From: Emiliania huxleyi CCMP1516
Taxonomy: Eukaryota; Haptophyta; Isochrysidales; Noelaerhabdaceae
DNA length: 64,000 bases
NCBI RefSeq assembly: GCF_000372725.1
Contig: NW_005196900.1
Span: 94,133-158,132, forward strand
Direction of reading: 5' to 3'
The notes under the pieces were generated by a model. That model searched no databases. It saw only the letters and a program-made list of their open reading frames with translations, and had not been told where the DNA came from. How positions within the stretch are numbered: position 1 is the stretch's first letter; every line of letters begins with the position of its first letter. Of this stretch, positions 40,707 to 52,084 are shown one piece after another. The translations under genes were made by a program, and so were the position numbers.

Positions 40707-43494
40707 CTACTTGGCGAGGGCGACCAACGCCGGGACCGTCAGGCCCTTCGCCTCGAAAACCTCGTCGCCCGGCGCGGAGAGGCCGAAGGAGTCGACGCCG
40801 AGCACCTTGTCGGCGTATTTGTACCACGCAGCGGTGTAGCCCGCCTCGGCGGCGGTGGTCTTCGCCTTCATCGCCTTGGGCAGCACCGACTCGATGTACT
40901 CGGCGCTCTGCCGCTCGAACGCCTCGACGCACGGCATGGAGACGACGCGCCAGCCCTTGCCGAGCTCCTTGGCCGCGTTGATCGCCAGCTCCAGCTCGGA
41001 GCCGACACCGATCAGGATGCCCTCCAGCTCGCCCTCCTCCTTCTTGGCGACGTAGCCGCCCTTGAGCGTGCCGGCGCGCTTCTCCTCCGCCGAGCACGTG
41101 TCGATCACGGCGAGGTTCTGGCGCGAGAGGATGAGCGCGGTGGGCCCGTCGGGGCGGGTGACCGACGAGGCGTACGCGGCGGCAGTCTCCTCGGCGTCGC
41201 CCGGGCGCATCACGTCCAGGTTGGGCATCGCGCGCAAGCCGGCGACCACCTCGACCGGCTGGTGCGTCGGGCCTGAGGGCGGGCGGAGAGCGTGAGAGGC
41301 GGCGAGGGCGCGAGTGGCGGCGAGGGCGTGAGTGGCGGCGAGGGCGCGAACGGCGGCGAGGGGGGCTCTCGGGAGGCGTGTCGCACCGTCCTCGCCGACT
41401 CCGATCGAGTCGTGCGTCCAGATGTACGAAACGGGGAGGCCCGAGAGGGCGGCCACGCGGACCGAGCCCATCATGTAGCCCGAGAAGACGAGGAAGGTGG
41501 AGCCCGAGACGGTGTGCAGGCCGTAGAAGGCCATGCCGTTGAGGATGGCGCCCATGCCGTGCTCGCGGATGCCTGCAGACAAGTCGCGGTGTCGCCGGTG
41601 TGTGGTGTGGCGAGGCGGTGTGCTGAGTGGGCGCGACGGGGAGAGGAGCCGCAGCGCATCGGGCTGCGCTGGAGCCCGACGCGGTGGCGGTGCGTCGGAG
41701 TGGGTCGCGCTGCGGACAGGGGTGGAGGTGTCTCGGCGGTGTTCCGCGCCGTAGTAGAAGTTGCGGCCGGCGTAGTTGTTCTTGGAGAAGTCGCCGACGC
41801 CCTTCATGTAGTTCTTGTTGGAGCCGTGCAGGTCGGCCGAGCCCGACAGGTAGAAGGGCATCTCCTGCGCAATCGGCTGCAGCACCTCGGCACCCGCGTT
41901 GCGCGTGGCGACGCCCGAGCCGACCTCGAAGCCGCCCATCTTAGCCATCAGCTCCTCCGCGCTCGGCGCCGGCTTCTCGAGCATCGCCGCCTTGTCGGCG
42001 TTGGCAGCCTTCCACGCCTTGAAGGTCTCCTGCCACTCGTCGTACTTGGCGACCAGCTCCGCCTTGTGCGACTTGAAGTAGTCGTACGTGTCGGGCGAGA
42101 CGTACCACTTCTCGTCCGCCGGCAGTCCGAGCGCCTCGCGGCCAGAGTCCTGGTACTGGACGCCCGCCTCGCCGTGCGCCGCGCAGGTGCCCGCGATCTC
42201 GTCGATGCCCTTGCCGATGATGGTCTTGCACACGATGAGGGTCGGCTTGCCGTTGTCCGAGTCCTTGGCGTAGCGGTACGCCTTGGTGATGGCGTCCATG
42301 TCGTGTCCGTCAACCTCGAGCACCTGTGGCGAGGGCGGCGGGCGGGCTGGGCGGCGGTGGTGATGGAGGCGGGCTGGGCGGGTGACGGAGGCGGGCTGGG
42401 CGGCGGTGGTGATGGAGGCGGGCTGGGCGGGTGGCGGAGGCGGGCTGGGCGGCGGTGGTGATGAAGGCGGGCTGGGCGGCAGCGGGCTGGGCGGCGGCGG
42501 GCTGGGCGGCGGGCGAGGGCAGCAAGGGGCGGCGCACCTCCCAGCCCTGCGCCTCGAAGCGCATCGACACGTCCTCGGACTGGGTGTGCTCCGCCATCTT
42601 GTCGAGGGTCACGCCGTTCGAGTCGTACATCAGGATGAGGTTGTCCAGCTTCTCGTGGCCCGCGAAGGCGACCGCCTCGTTGGCGACGCCCTCTTGCAGG
42701 CAGCCGTCGCCGCACAGCACGACGACGTGGTGGTCGATGATGGTGTGGTCGGCGGTGTTGAGGGTCGCCGCCGCCTGCTTGGCGGCCGCCGCCATGCCAA
42801 CGCCGTTGCCGATGCCCTGGCCGAGCGGGCCGGTGGTCGACTCGATGCCCGGCGTGTGCGGGTGCATGCCCTGCCACTCTGGGTGGCCGGGCGTCTTGGA
42901 GTCCTTGACGCGGAAGTTCGAAACCTCCTCCTTGGGGAGGTCGTAGCCCGCGATGTGGAGCCACGAGTAGAGGAACATGGAGCCGTGGCCCGCCGAGAGG
43001 ATGAAGCGGTCGCGGTTCAGCCAGGTGGGGTCGTCCGGGTTGTAGGACATCTCCTGGCCCCACAGGACCGCGCCCACCTCTGCGCAGCCGAGCGGCAGGC
43101 CCATGTGGCCAGAGTGCGCCTTGGAGATGGAGTCGATGGCGAGGCCGCGCGCCTCGTCGGCGGCCTGCGGGCGCGGCAGGGGGGGCGGTCGCGGGGGCGA
43201 TTGCTACGCGCGCGCGATGGAGGAGGAGGCACTCTCTCTTTGGATGCTTTGAGCAGGGCAGGACTCGGGGAGAGCCGCGGTGGCGCGATGGGGCTCGCCA
43301 ACAGTCCCACGGGTTCGAAGCTGTCGGCAGAGCGGCTCTATGTGCCGCACGCAGGGGACCCGCGTGCAAAACGGGCGGGAAACTCACGCCGGCAAGAGCC
43401 CAAGGGAGGAGTTCTCGTTTCTCGGGTACGGCTCTCTGCGCGCCTTTGCGAGCGCGACCGGCTGCGCCACCTGCGCCTCCGCCGCGACCTGCAT
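40707..43494 (-). CDS. tkt: Transketolase (probably plastid)
   Basis: A thiamine-diphosphate enzyme of the Calvin cycle and pentose phosphate pathway. Exons on the minus strand are 43494-43444, 43164-42538, 42323-41750, 41572-41387 and 41272-40707, giving 667 residues as usual for the family. Landmarks are [40 protein letters not shown], the ThDP-binding [20 protein letters not shown] with [55 protein letters not shown], and the C-terminal [14 protein letters not shown]. Introns 1 and 3 start GC; 2 and 4 start GT and hold GC-rich minisatellites. The 5' end is uncertain: upstream of the Met at 43494 the frame stays open through SIGASAAPRSRSAVN, which looks like transit-peptide sequence, so the true start probably lies farther upstream in another exon. 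Confidence 0.92.
41283..41365 (-). repeat. 18-bp minisatellite in transketolase intron 4
   Basis: Four to five units of GTGGCGGCGAGGGCG(T/C)GA on the plus strand. Confidence 0.8.
42335..42520 (-). repeat. GGAGGCGGGCTGGGCGG minisatellite in transketolase intron 2
   Basis: The unit GGCGGGCTGGGCGG recurs about ten times, partly in higher-order units with GGTGGTGATGGA. Confidence 0.85.
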
Positions 43495-44063
43495 GTTAAC
43501 GGCGGAGCGCGACCGCGGGGCGGCGGAGGCGCCGATCGAGAGGGAGAGGGATCCAGCGAAGGCAGCAACCTGAGGCGATGGCGCCGCAGAGCGGATTAGC
43601 GTCTCGCCACTGCCGCGCCTCGCAGCAGTCGCGCGCGCGCGCTGAATCACAGCGCGGGTGCAGGCAGGCTGTGCGGAGCGGCGGGCGAAGGCTCGAGGCT
43701 GCGCGGCGGTGAGTGCTGGCAGAGAGAATCTCCGCGGAGCATACCAGCATCGCAGCTTGAGATCGGGAGACAGTCGATTCTTGTGGAACCTCTCAAAAAA
43801 ATTCTGAATTCGCAGTCCCTCCCCAAACATAGGACGCCCAGCCTTGCCCGTGCCGCCGAGTGCATATCCTATGCGAGAGAGATCCCCTGTGCCCTGTGCC
43901 CAGCCCTCTCCGCGCGGCGATGCGCCCTCCCCCCTCGCTTTTGCAAAATCCTGCAAATGTGGGGACGTGTCTGTCCTCGACCCAGCCCTAGCTTGGGATG
44001 TCCGTTGTATTTATTTATTTATTTATGGGTTTTAGGAGCATTGTCGCTTTCTTTCTTTCTTTT

Positions 44064-44448
44064 GCAGTCCCTCGCGAAGGCACAAGTGTTCGAAGAGAGA
44101 GTGGACCTGAGCAATGATATGACTGGGCGGCAAATGATAGCAGTGGGCGTCAGAAGACTCGTCCTTGCGCGAGGAGAGCTCGATAGACTCGAGGGGCCAG
44201 GATATGCAGCAAGGAGGGCGGAGCTGCGCCGAAAGGCGAAAGAAGCCGAGAGAACAAGGGACCGGCAGGCGGCGGCGGCGTTGCAGAACGAGGCAGAGGA
44301 GAGCGACGCGACAGAGGAAGAAGCGACAAGGGAGAGCACGACGAGAAGGGGGCGACCGCGAGGTGGCACGAAGGTTGCAGCGAGAATCGGAGAGAAACTG
44401 CGAAGAGAGATAGGAAGTGGTAGACGCCCGAGGGTGGGCGACGGCTAG
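44064..44448 (+). repeat. Coding-type dispersed repeat, longest copy
   Basis: After a pyrimidine tract and CAG at 44050-44068 the plus strand reads AKAQVFEERVDLSNDMTGRQ, MIAVGVRRLVLARGELDRLE, a charged helical stretch, then RRGRPRGGTKVAARIGEKLR and a stop at 44446. GRPRGG resembles an AT-hook. Related copies are 44467-44874 (minus), 28287-28529 (minus) and 52085-52375 (minus). Because the copies keep the same 3' flank (AAAATCCCTGTGTGGTGGCG and CTTTCTTTC), the repeat unit is larger than the ORF. I do not know the family. It may be a mobile-element gene or an amplified host gene. Confidence 0.55.
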
Positions 44449-44466
44449 CGCATCACACCCCTCTCC

Positions 44467-44874
44467 TTAAAATCCCTGTGTGGTGGCGGCGTGCCGTCCT
44501 CCCATCCCTCCCCTGGGTTGTCCGTTTTCTTTCTTTCTTTCTTTTCGCAGTCCCTCGCCGCTTCTCACCTCTTCATGCCACCTCGCGGTCGTCCCACTCT
44601 CGTCGTTCTCCCTCCTGCCGCTTCCTCCTCTGTCGCGTCGCTCTCGTCTGCCTCGTCCTTCCTGCGACGCCGCCGCCGCCTGCCGATCCCTTGCTCTCGC
44701 GGATTCTCCCGCCTTTCGGCGCAGCTCCGCCCTCCTTGCGGCATATTTTGGCCCCTCGAGTTTATCGAGCTCTCCTCGCGCAAGGACGACTCTTCTGACA
44801 CCCACTGCGATCATTTGCCGCCAAGTCATATCGTTGCTCAGGTCCACTCTCTCTTCGAACACTTGTGCCTTCAC
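44467..44874 (-). repeat. Coding-type dispersed repeat, inverted neighbour copy
   Basis: The minus strand reads KAQVFEERVDLSNDMTWRQM, IAVGVRRVVLARGELDKLEG, tail-to-tail with the 44064 copy about 20 bases away. It diverges in the charged stretch. Confidence 0.6.
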
Positions 44875-45244
44875 CGATGATGTTGGCGCTGGGGTTTATC
44901 CATCCTATATTCTTCTCTCTCTCCTCTGCCCGTGCCTTGGTCTTGTCGTTGTTTCGCACCCATGTCTGTGTGTATGGCGATCGAGGCTGCCTTCCCCTAC
45001 CTGTAGTTCACTCCTCTCGGCCGCCCGCCCTAGCCGGGCGGCGCCGCCCCCGCCTGCCGCGCCGTCCCCAGTGGCACTCTCCTTGGCCTCGCACGGGTGC
45101 CCTCCCTCCGTCGTCGAGCGCGCTGTCCGCTCTCAGCGCCCGCCGGGCGGGGGCGGGAAGGCCCGCCGCGAGCCCGCGACGCGTCGGAGAAGAGCTCGCT
45201 CCACACTCCGTTGTGGGGTGGAATGTCCCAGCAAAGCACAATCG

Positions 45245-45530
45245 TGCGCGAATTCTTCTTGAGCGGGTACCCTATCGCTATAGTTGCGCGTTCTCCCCCG
45301 GGGAACTCTCCCCGTCGCACACACACTCACAATGCCATCGCGTACTTACTACTTTCGGATATGCGAGCGTTTGTCGAAGCGAAGCGAAGCTCAAGACGAA
45401 TTCTTCTTGAGCGGGCACCCTATGCTGCTCGAAGATAGCTCGCGCTAGTACCTACCTAGATCCTAGTTGCGCGCGTTCTCCCCCCGCGCCCCGGGAACTC
45501 TCCCCGTCGCACACACACGCCATCGCGTAC
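45245..45530 (+). repeat. Direct duplication with GAATTCTTCTTGAGCGGG
   Basis: 45250-45345 and 45399-45530 share GAATTCTTCTTGAGCGGG, GCGCGTTCTCCCCC, GGGAACTCTCCCCGTCGCAC and CCATCGCGTAC. The second copy carries an extra 35 bases. 44875-45717 otherwise holds no confident gene. Confidence 0.65.
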
Positions 45531-45617
45531 GCTCCGGCTGTCCGTTCGGACCACCCCTCACGGGGCCGTAGCCTTCGGTCACGAACATGGCATTCTCGTC
45601 CCCTAAAGCCGTATTGG

Positions 45618-45680
45618 GAGAGAGAGATTTTTGCTGCTAAACCAACAAGAATCAAGAAATCACGACTCTCACAGTGACTC
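45618..45680 (+). repeat. Short repeat with AACCAACAAGAA core, copy 1
   Basis: GAGAGATTTTTG, AACCAACAAGAA and AAATCACGACTCTCACAGTGA recur at 54791-54836 (plus) and 59697-59746 (minus). Confidence 0.65.
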
Positions 45681-45717
45681 GCGACTCTCAAGCTGCGAGG
45701 AAATTCTGACTCTTTGT

Positions 45718-48553
45718 CTAGGGCGGGGGCGGAGGGGGCGGTGCCCCTCGCCCCGCGACGCCTCCGGGGCCCCATGTGGCGAGCTCGATCCCTTTTGCTC
45801 CCGCGAACTCGGCAAACCGCAGTCCCACGGCGCCCTTGAAGTCGGCCCTCTCGACGTTGGCCTCAAGAAACTTCGCGCTCTTGAGGTTGGCTCCCCCGAA
45901 GCGTGCAAAGTTGGCGTCGGCCTGGGTGAAGTCGGCGCCGTCGAGGTTGGCGCCGACGAAGCTGACAGACTTGAGGTTCGCGCCGCCAAAGCTGGCCCCC
46001 TTGAGTGACGCGCCGTCCAGCTTGGCGCACTGCATGTCCACGCCGTCCAGTTTGGCACCTTGCGGCGACGAGGGGGCGTATTACCATGTGCCAGGGGCGG
46101 TGGCTTGCAGGGAGCGTCGCGTGCCTTCGAGGTTCATGTTGCTGAGGTCGGCGTTCTGCAGCTCGGCGCACGGCGTGCTGCCGTACTTGAAATCGACGCC
46201 GGGCCCGGCGAGCCAGCAGCACGGGCAATCGCGCGTTGGGGGAGGGCAGAGACCGCGCGTCTGTAGGGGGTGGTGGGTGGGGGGGGGGGAGAGAATGGGG
46301 GGGGGGGGGTTATATCGTGCTCAGGGGCGGAGGTGACGGATTGGCAGCAGGCGAAGACAGAGCGCGCGCCGGCTTGACGAGGCAGCGAGCGCCGTCGGGA
46401 CGCGGCAAGACGTGCGTGACTTTGGAGGGGAAGTCGATGATCGTGCAGCGCGCGTACTCTCGTGCGTTCAAGCGCTGCCACTTTGGGACGAACTCCGTGA
46501 ACTCGATGGCCACGCAATCGATGTCGAGAGCTGAGCGGTGCGTGTGGAAATGATATGTGAGGCTACATGTACATGTGCATGTGCGTGTGGTGGTGGTTGG
46601 GGCGCGAGGTGGGTGGGTTGTCGAGCAGGCGCGCACCGCAGTACTCTTGGCACTCGGCGAGCGTCACGGCCTGCCAGATGGGATCCGTGTGCATCGTGGT
46701 CGGCCCAGCGCACCCGCCAGCCTTGCGGCCTGGGCCAGGAGGCTGCCAAAGGGCCACGCTGTTGGGCCCACGCGTTGTGAAGACCGGCGTCTGAGCAGCG
46801 GGCGTTGCGTGAGCGGTGGCCGTTTTGGCAGCGGGCGGGTCTGGGCGGCAGCAACTCGCGCAGTTGCACGACGGCAACTTCACTGCCTGCTCAGAGCAAG
46901 TGGTGGCGTCGTAGAGCGTGCGGCAAGCGACGCCGACGCACAGAAGGTCGCAGTCCGGATTCGGCGGCGGTGGCGGTGGCGGGTCTGATGGCGGCGGTGG
47001 CGGCGGATCTGATGGCGGGGGTTCTGCTGGCGGCGGCGGCGGCAGTAGTGGCGACGGGGATGGAGACGGCGGCGGTTCTGCTGGCGGCGGCGGCGGTGCA
47101 TCTGCTGGCGGCGGCGGCGGCAGTAGTGGCGACGGGGATGGAGACGGCGGCGGTTCTGCTGGCGGCGGCGGCGGTGCGTCTGCTGGCGGCGGCGGCGGCA
47201 GTAGTGGCGACGGGGATGGAGACGGCGGCGGTTCTGCTGGCGGCGGCGGCGGTGCGTCTGCTGGCGGCGGCGGCGGCAGTAGTGGCGACGGGGATGGAGA
47301 CGGCGGCGGTTCTGCTGGCGGCGGCGGCGGTGCGTCTGCTGGCGGCGGCGGCGGCAGTAGTGGCGACGGGGATGGAGACGGCGGCGGTTCTGCTGGCGGC
47401 GGCGGCGGTGCGTCTGCTGGCGGCGGTGGCGGCAGTAGTGGCGACGGGGATGGAGACGGCGGCGGTTCTGCTGGCGGTGGCGGCGGTGCGTCTGCTGGCG
47501 GCGGCGGCGGTAGTGACGACGGGGACGGCGACGGCAGCGACGTCGTGACGGTTGGGGTAGGCGCACCCAGCCACCCAGCGATCCAGCCACCCACCCACCC
47601 ATCCACCCACCCTAGCGGTGGCGGCGGGGGGGGTGGCGGCGAGGCGTCACACTCTGGACAGCCCGCGCATTCCCGAGCCCATCTGCACTTGGTCTCCCAC
47701 GGACTGTAAGCAGGAGGGTGGCCGGGTGGCGTTTGGGGGAGGGATGCTCGCGCTCTGGCCTGGGTGGAGCTTGGGTGAGTGGGGTGCAGGCGAGGTGGGT
47801 GGGTGGGTGGGGAGTTGGAATCAGGGCGGGCAGGGCGCGCACTTCGCATTCGTTGCGCACCAAGAATTGCATGGCGGCGGTGGTGGCGGTTCTGCTGGCG
47901 GCGGCGGCGGTGCATCTGCTGGCGGCGGCGGCGGCAGTAGTGGCGACGGGGATGGAGACGGCGGCGGTTCTGCTGGCGGCGGCGGCGGTGCGTCTGCTGG
48001 CGGCGGCGGCGGTAGTGACGACGGGGACGGCGACGTCGTGACGGTTGGGGTAGGCGGCGGCGGCGGCGTGTTCTTGAATTCTTTCGTCGTGACGGTTGGG
48101 GGTGGCGGCGAGGCGTCACACTCTGGACAGCCCGCGCATTCCCGAGCCCATCTGCACTTGGTCTCCCACCGACTGTAAGCAGGAGGGTGGCCGGGTGGCG
48201 TTTGGGGGAGGGATGCTTACGCTCTGGCCTGGGTGGAGCTTGGGTGAGTGGGGTGCAGGCGAGGTGGGTGGGTGGGTGGGGAGTTGGAATCAGGGCGGGC
48301 AGGGCGCGCACTTCGCATTCGTTGCGCACCAAGAATTGCATGGCGGCGGTGGTGGCGGAACTGCCAACACATCTCGACAGCAGCCAGCGCACTTGCACGC
48401 TGGCAGATTCACTGCCTGGTCCGCACAGGACTGGATGTCACGGAACTCAGCACACGTGAACCCACCGCACGGCTGGACGCAAGCTGGTGTTGACGAAGCG
48501 ACGGGCGGATACTGTGCGAAGACGCTGAGGGTGAAGGTGTACACTGTTTGCAT
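45718..48553 (-). CDS. Secreted modular protein: Cys-rich modules, Pro-rich linkers, PAN-like domain, pentapeptide repeats
   Basis: Minus strand. MQTVYTFTLSVFAQYPPVAS at 48553 could be a signal peptide. Then come a Cys-rich unit (CVQPCGGFTCAEFRDIQSC, LPACKCAGCC) and a second type (CNSWCATNAKCAPC, and after an intron WETKCRWARECAGCPECDAS). A Pro-rich linker follows, then the second unit again, a long linker of 26-residue repeats (PPPSPSPSPLLPPPPPADAP), another first-type unit (CDLLCVGVACRTLYDATTCS), and a PAN-like stretch (AVTLAECQEYCGARL, then DIDCVAIEFTEF). The C-terminus is pentapeptide repeats (AKLDGASLKGASFGGANLKS, ANLDGADFTQADANF), which form a right-handed beta helix. At least one intron (NLEG-AKLDG) is GC-AG. 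Extracellular matrix or scale-associated roles are plausible. Exons between 46250 and 46600 are approximate. Confidence 0.65.
47025..47500 (-). repeat. 78-bp coding minisatellite, six units
   Basis: GACGGGGATGGAGACGGCGG recurs six times at 78-base spacing from about 47053 to 47443 and once more near 47948. It encodes the 26-residue Pro/Ser linker repeat on the minus strand. Confidence 0.9.
47632..47889 (-). repeat. 258-bp duplicated module, copy 1 (copy 2 at 48101-48358)
   Basis: The two copies align without gaps at an offset of 469 bases with very few differences. Each holds one Cys-rich module and its intron. Confidence 0.9.
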
Positions 48554-48636
48554 TGCATCCACTGGCTGGATTTGGTTCCAGGAGCCTGTGGACTGGGGGT
48601 TTGTTTTTTCCTTTTCTTTTTCTAGCCGCACTCTCA

Positions 48637-48816
48637 GGGTTCGGACTTTTTGCGGGGTATGGTATGGTACCCTCGCGCAACCCACCTCGAGACCATACCC
48701 CCCGCCTGCTGACAGACCCAGCCTCCCGGAGACCGGGGATGGGCGGTCAGGACCATACCCCCCCACCCTTTGGGCCGCGAGATTACCATACCATACCCCG
48801 CAAAAAGTTGGAACCC
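48637..48816. mobile_element. MITE with ~35-bp terminal inverted repeats
   Basis: The left end GGGTTCGGACTTTTTGCGGG followed by GTATGGTATGGTA and CTCGCG is mirrored at the right end (CGCGAGATTACCATACCATA, CCCCGCAAAAAGTTGGAACC). The total is 180 bases with no coding capacity. Target duplication is unclear. Confidence 0.8.
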
Positions 48817-49275
48817 AGGCGGCGCTGACGCGCCTTTGTTGGCGCAGTACTGCCCGCCTCGCAGTCGCGCGCGGCAGCCCGGCGCGGCTCGCTCGCGGTG
48901 TGCTCGACACACACACACACACACACTGTGCTCGATCGATCGACTAGCGGTAGGTCGAGCAACCAAGATCCCGGTCCCTTCCGTGATGTGGCCAGCTGTG
49001 CTACCCTCCCTCAGCTTCTGCCGACCCGTCATTGAGCGAACCGACCGCCGCCCCTGCGGCCGCTGCCATCTCTACTTAACTTGTCAGACTGTCTGGGTCG
49101 GTACGGACCAGGTTGGTTCAGCCGCAAAAGGCCCGATTTTGCTTGAGGGATGATGTAGAGTCGTATAGAGCGCAACTGTTGACTGTTCACCCGCGTGAGC
49201 TGTGAGTTGAGATGTCGAGAGTGCTGTAGAGGGCTTAGAACGATGTGTATTGAATACGCTTTGACTTGAGGTCCA

Positions 49276-49326
49276 GAGAGAGAGGGGGAGGGAGGGAGGG
49301 ACAGGGAGGGAGGGAGGGAGGGAGCG

Positions 49327-49364
<38 letters not shown>

Positions 49365-49367
49365 AGG
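49276..49367 (+). repeat. Compound microsatellite (GGGA)n(GC)n(GA)n
   Basis: GGGAGGGAGGGA, then GCGCGCGCGCGCGC, then GAGAGAGAGAGA in series. Confidence 0.95.
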
Positions 49368-49696
49368 TGTCACAGCCTCGGCACCTCTCACACGACAGCC
49401 TCGGCACCTCTCGTTCGAGACGGCAGACGCTCCCTCTCGAAGACGCTCGAGGCCACAGTGACCTATAAATTAGCCTATATTAGACGGAGGCAGCACGACG
49501 TCTGTCGCGGGTTCGCGGCTCTAACCCTCTCTATCGCGTATCGGACTAGGTATCGGACGGCCAGAGACGGCGTTCGCGGTTCGGGCGGCGGCGCCGGCGG
49601 CGGAGTCCAGTACGCGACTTCGCTCTCAGTCTCACTCGCCACGCCGACACCACCGTCAGCGTCACCTCCCAGTGGGGGCAGGGGAGGCGAGAGAGG

Positions 49697-49916
49697 CACT
49701 GTGTGCTCTAAGTGGCTGAAAACTTGATCAATTGTTTTTTGAGCCCCTACGCCCTCGGGACGCGCACCGCGCTACTGCTCCCGGGCCAGGGGTGTAAGGG
49801 AACACACTAGGGCACACCAGGGCCGGTCTAGCCAGCCCTATCCCGCCCACAGCCTTCGAAAACGCACAAAAATCGCACCGCCGGAGCCGCGGCGAATCGC
49901 TACCGGAGGCCGCGTG
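49697..49916 (+). repeat. 220-bp dispersed repeat, copy 2
   Basis: Near-identical to 19169-19388 in the same orientation, 30.5 kb away. Confidence 0.9.
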
Positions 49917-52084
49917 AGCTGTGAGTTCCCCTAGCAGCAGGGATGAGCTTAGTTGTGCAGGGGGGGTACCGAGCAGTGTGCGGCCGCTCTGGAGAAATTT
50001 ACCTTACCTTACCTCTTACCTCGCCTCTGTCAGACTCTGGTCTCTGCTGTCTGTTTGTTACTGTACGTTACTGTTGTTCAGTGGTCAGCAAGCAGAAAAT
50101 GCCAAAAACCCCAGGTAAACCCCGAAAATACCTGGGCGCTGGGGTTTTCCGGGTATTTTCGGGTATTACCCGCACTGGACGCTGGAGATCGTCGTGGGTC
50201 ACTGCACACTGGTGTTAGACTAGTATGGGGGGCTACCTGGCTACCGCGAGAGCGACCCAACTCGTCGACATCGTCCGATGATGGTGCCGCAAAGTCAGCC
50301 TCCGGAGGCTATCGTGGGGTCGAGGCGAGCCGGCAGTAGCCGTGACATGTGGTTCCACCACCCCTCGCAGGCTTTGCCTCTGACCGCCACCGTTCCCAGG
50401 CTGCCTAATGGGATGGAAAGGAAGGCTGGGCGAGCGTATAGAAGCGTGCTCGACCTTGTCGTGGCAGCCTGCACGGCAGCGCTGGCAGGCGCGATGAGCG
50501 TCGTGCCACCTGACCCGAGACGGGTCGCAGGCGTCGTACCGAGCGCGTCGAGACTGTGTCCTGATGCGCTCTGTACGGGTGAGTCACGTCGGCGTCAAAG
50601 GAGCGACGTGTGACCTGTCAGAGCTTGCTCTCCGATCTCAGCGGCGTCGAGTCGCCTTCGGTGGCGACAGCTAGGATGCATCTCCTCCGTCGTTTTTCGC
50701 GCGATGGCCCTGGGAAGCTGGCGGCGCACGCAGGCGGACCTTGTGTGTGCGCGGAACGCTTAAAAAGGGGGTGCTCTCTACGTCACTTTTTGCCCGGCCG
50801 CGCGCAGCGCTAATCGGGCGTCCTTTGCTCCTCCGCGAGATATAGGGGCTGTAAAAAGGACGGGTCGGCTGCAAAAATGCAAAAAGGACGAGGCCTCGTT
50901 CGAATGGCGCGCAGCGCCGGCGCGCAGCGCCACGCCGCCAGGCGTCCGCCGGAGACTTCTGCTGCGGCCACACTCCGGCAAGCTTGCCGCGCGCAGCGCC
51001 CCGCGCCGCAGGCCCGCCGGAGGCTCCCCGGCCGACACATCCTGTCGGTCTTTCAAACGCGGCGGAGCGCTCGACGATCTGGGGCCCCCACTATCTCCTC
51101 TGCGACGACGTCTCCAGCCGAAAGCTCTTGGCTCGAGCTTCACCACCTAGTTCCGTCGCCGACCGCCCGCTCGCGCCGAACCGATCTCGGCCGCCAGCCG
51201 CTGCCGCCTCTCGGTCGGCGCACACGCACCCCCCCCCCCCCCCTCCCTCCCGCCGCGCCCGAGGCGGCGCCGAGGCCGGCGCCTTGCACCCGGCCCGCGG
51301 CCGGCACCGCCTCGTCCCACCACTGACCGCCCTGCGGCCCCTGCGCAGGCGTGCCACAGTCGTCGCTCAAAAGCGACGGCCGGGTGTGGGCTGCTCCCTT
51401 GCCCCGTCACCCGCCGCGCCCTCGCCCGGCCGCCTCACCGCGCACGGAGCGCTCGCTGCTCGCCGCCGCCGCCGCGCGTCCCCGCGCCGCCACGCTTGCC
51501 CTTGCCTTGACGCGCTCTGCGCCAGAGCGCGCGTCTCTGGCAGACGGAGCAGCGTCCGCGCCAGCGGTCGCTGCTCCGCCCCTCTGTCGCGCGCGCAGCG
51601 CGCGCGCTGCCGCCGCCGCCGCCGCCGCCCCCTCCTCGCCGTCTTACCCTCCGTGGGGTGTGTGCTGCGCGCGTGCGCGCGCGCGCAGCGCACGGCAGCG
51701 TCCCCACCCCTACCCTCCGTCGCACGCTCGCGCGCGCCACGCCGCACGCGCACAGGCCACACAGGCGACAGACAGGGCGCTGCGCCCTGCGGCCTGGGCG
51801 CCTGCGCGGTGCGCGCCCCCGCCCGCCGCCCCCGCCCCCGCCCCCGCTCCCAAGCGCCCCTTCCGCGGTGTGTCTCGTGTAGAGAGAATATGTGATTATG
51901 TGAGACCCTGTGTGGCTGTGTGCGTGTGGGTGTGCGTAGCAAGTGGAAGATCGGTGCGCCCCCCGCCGGCGCCTCCGCTGCGCGCTGCCGGAGCCGCCGT
52001 GTCGCGTGTGTGCGACACATATAGCTGTGGCGCAAGTTTGTGTTTGAGACTTTGAGAGTGAGTGAGAGCCTCTAACTATCAAAG
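49917..52084. other. No confident gene; GC-rich low complexity
   Basis: 50090-50180 has a TACCTGGG/CCGGGTATTTTCGGGTAT-type imperfect fold similar to one near 29280. 50920-51000 and 51590-51700 have repeated GCGCGCAGCGCC-like units. Long frames at 51100-52050 are Arg/Ala/Pro-rich on both strands and not credible. Confidence 0.45.

Noticed and set aside
41292-42461. Plus-strand frame opposite transketolase
   Set aside because: It is antisense to clear transketolase motifs.
46891-47610. Repetitive Thr/Ala or Arg/His frames opposite or beside the Pro-rich linker
   Set aside because: They are alternative frames of the 78-bp minisatellite; the Pro/Ser frame on the minus strand is the one joined to Cys-rich modules.
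49151-49230. Possible fourth TGTAGAG arm
   Set aside because: Only a few heptamer-like matches are present; the diagnostic TGAGGGAGGG end and the CGATGTAGAGCGCG block are absent.
51147-52055. Long Ala/Arg/Pro frames
   Set aside because: The composition is low-complexity on both strands, with no start context or motif.
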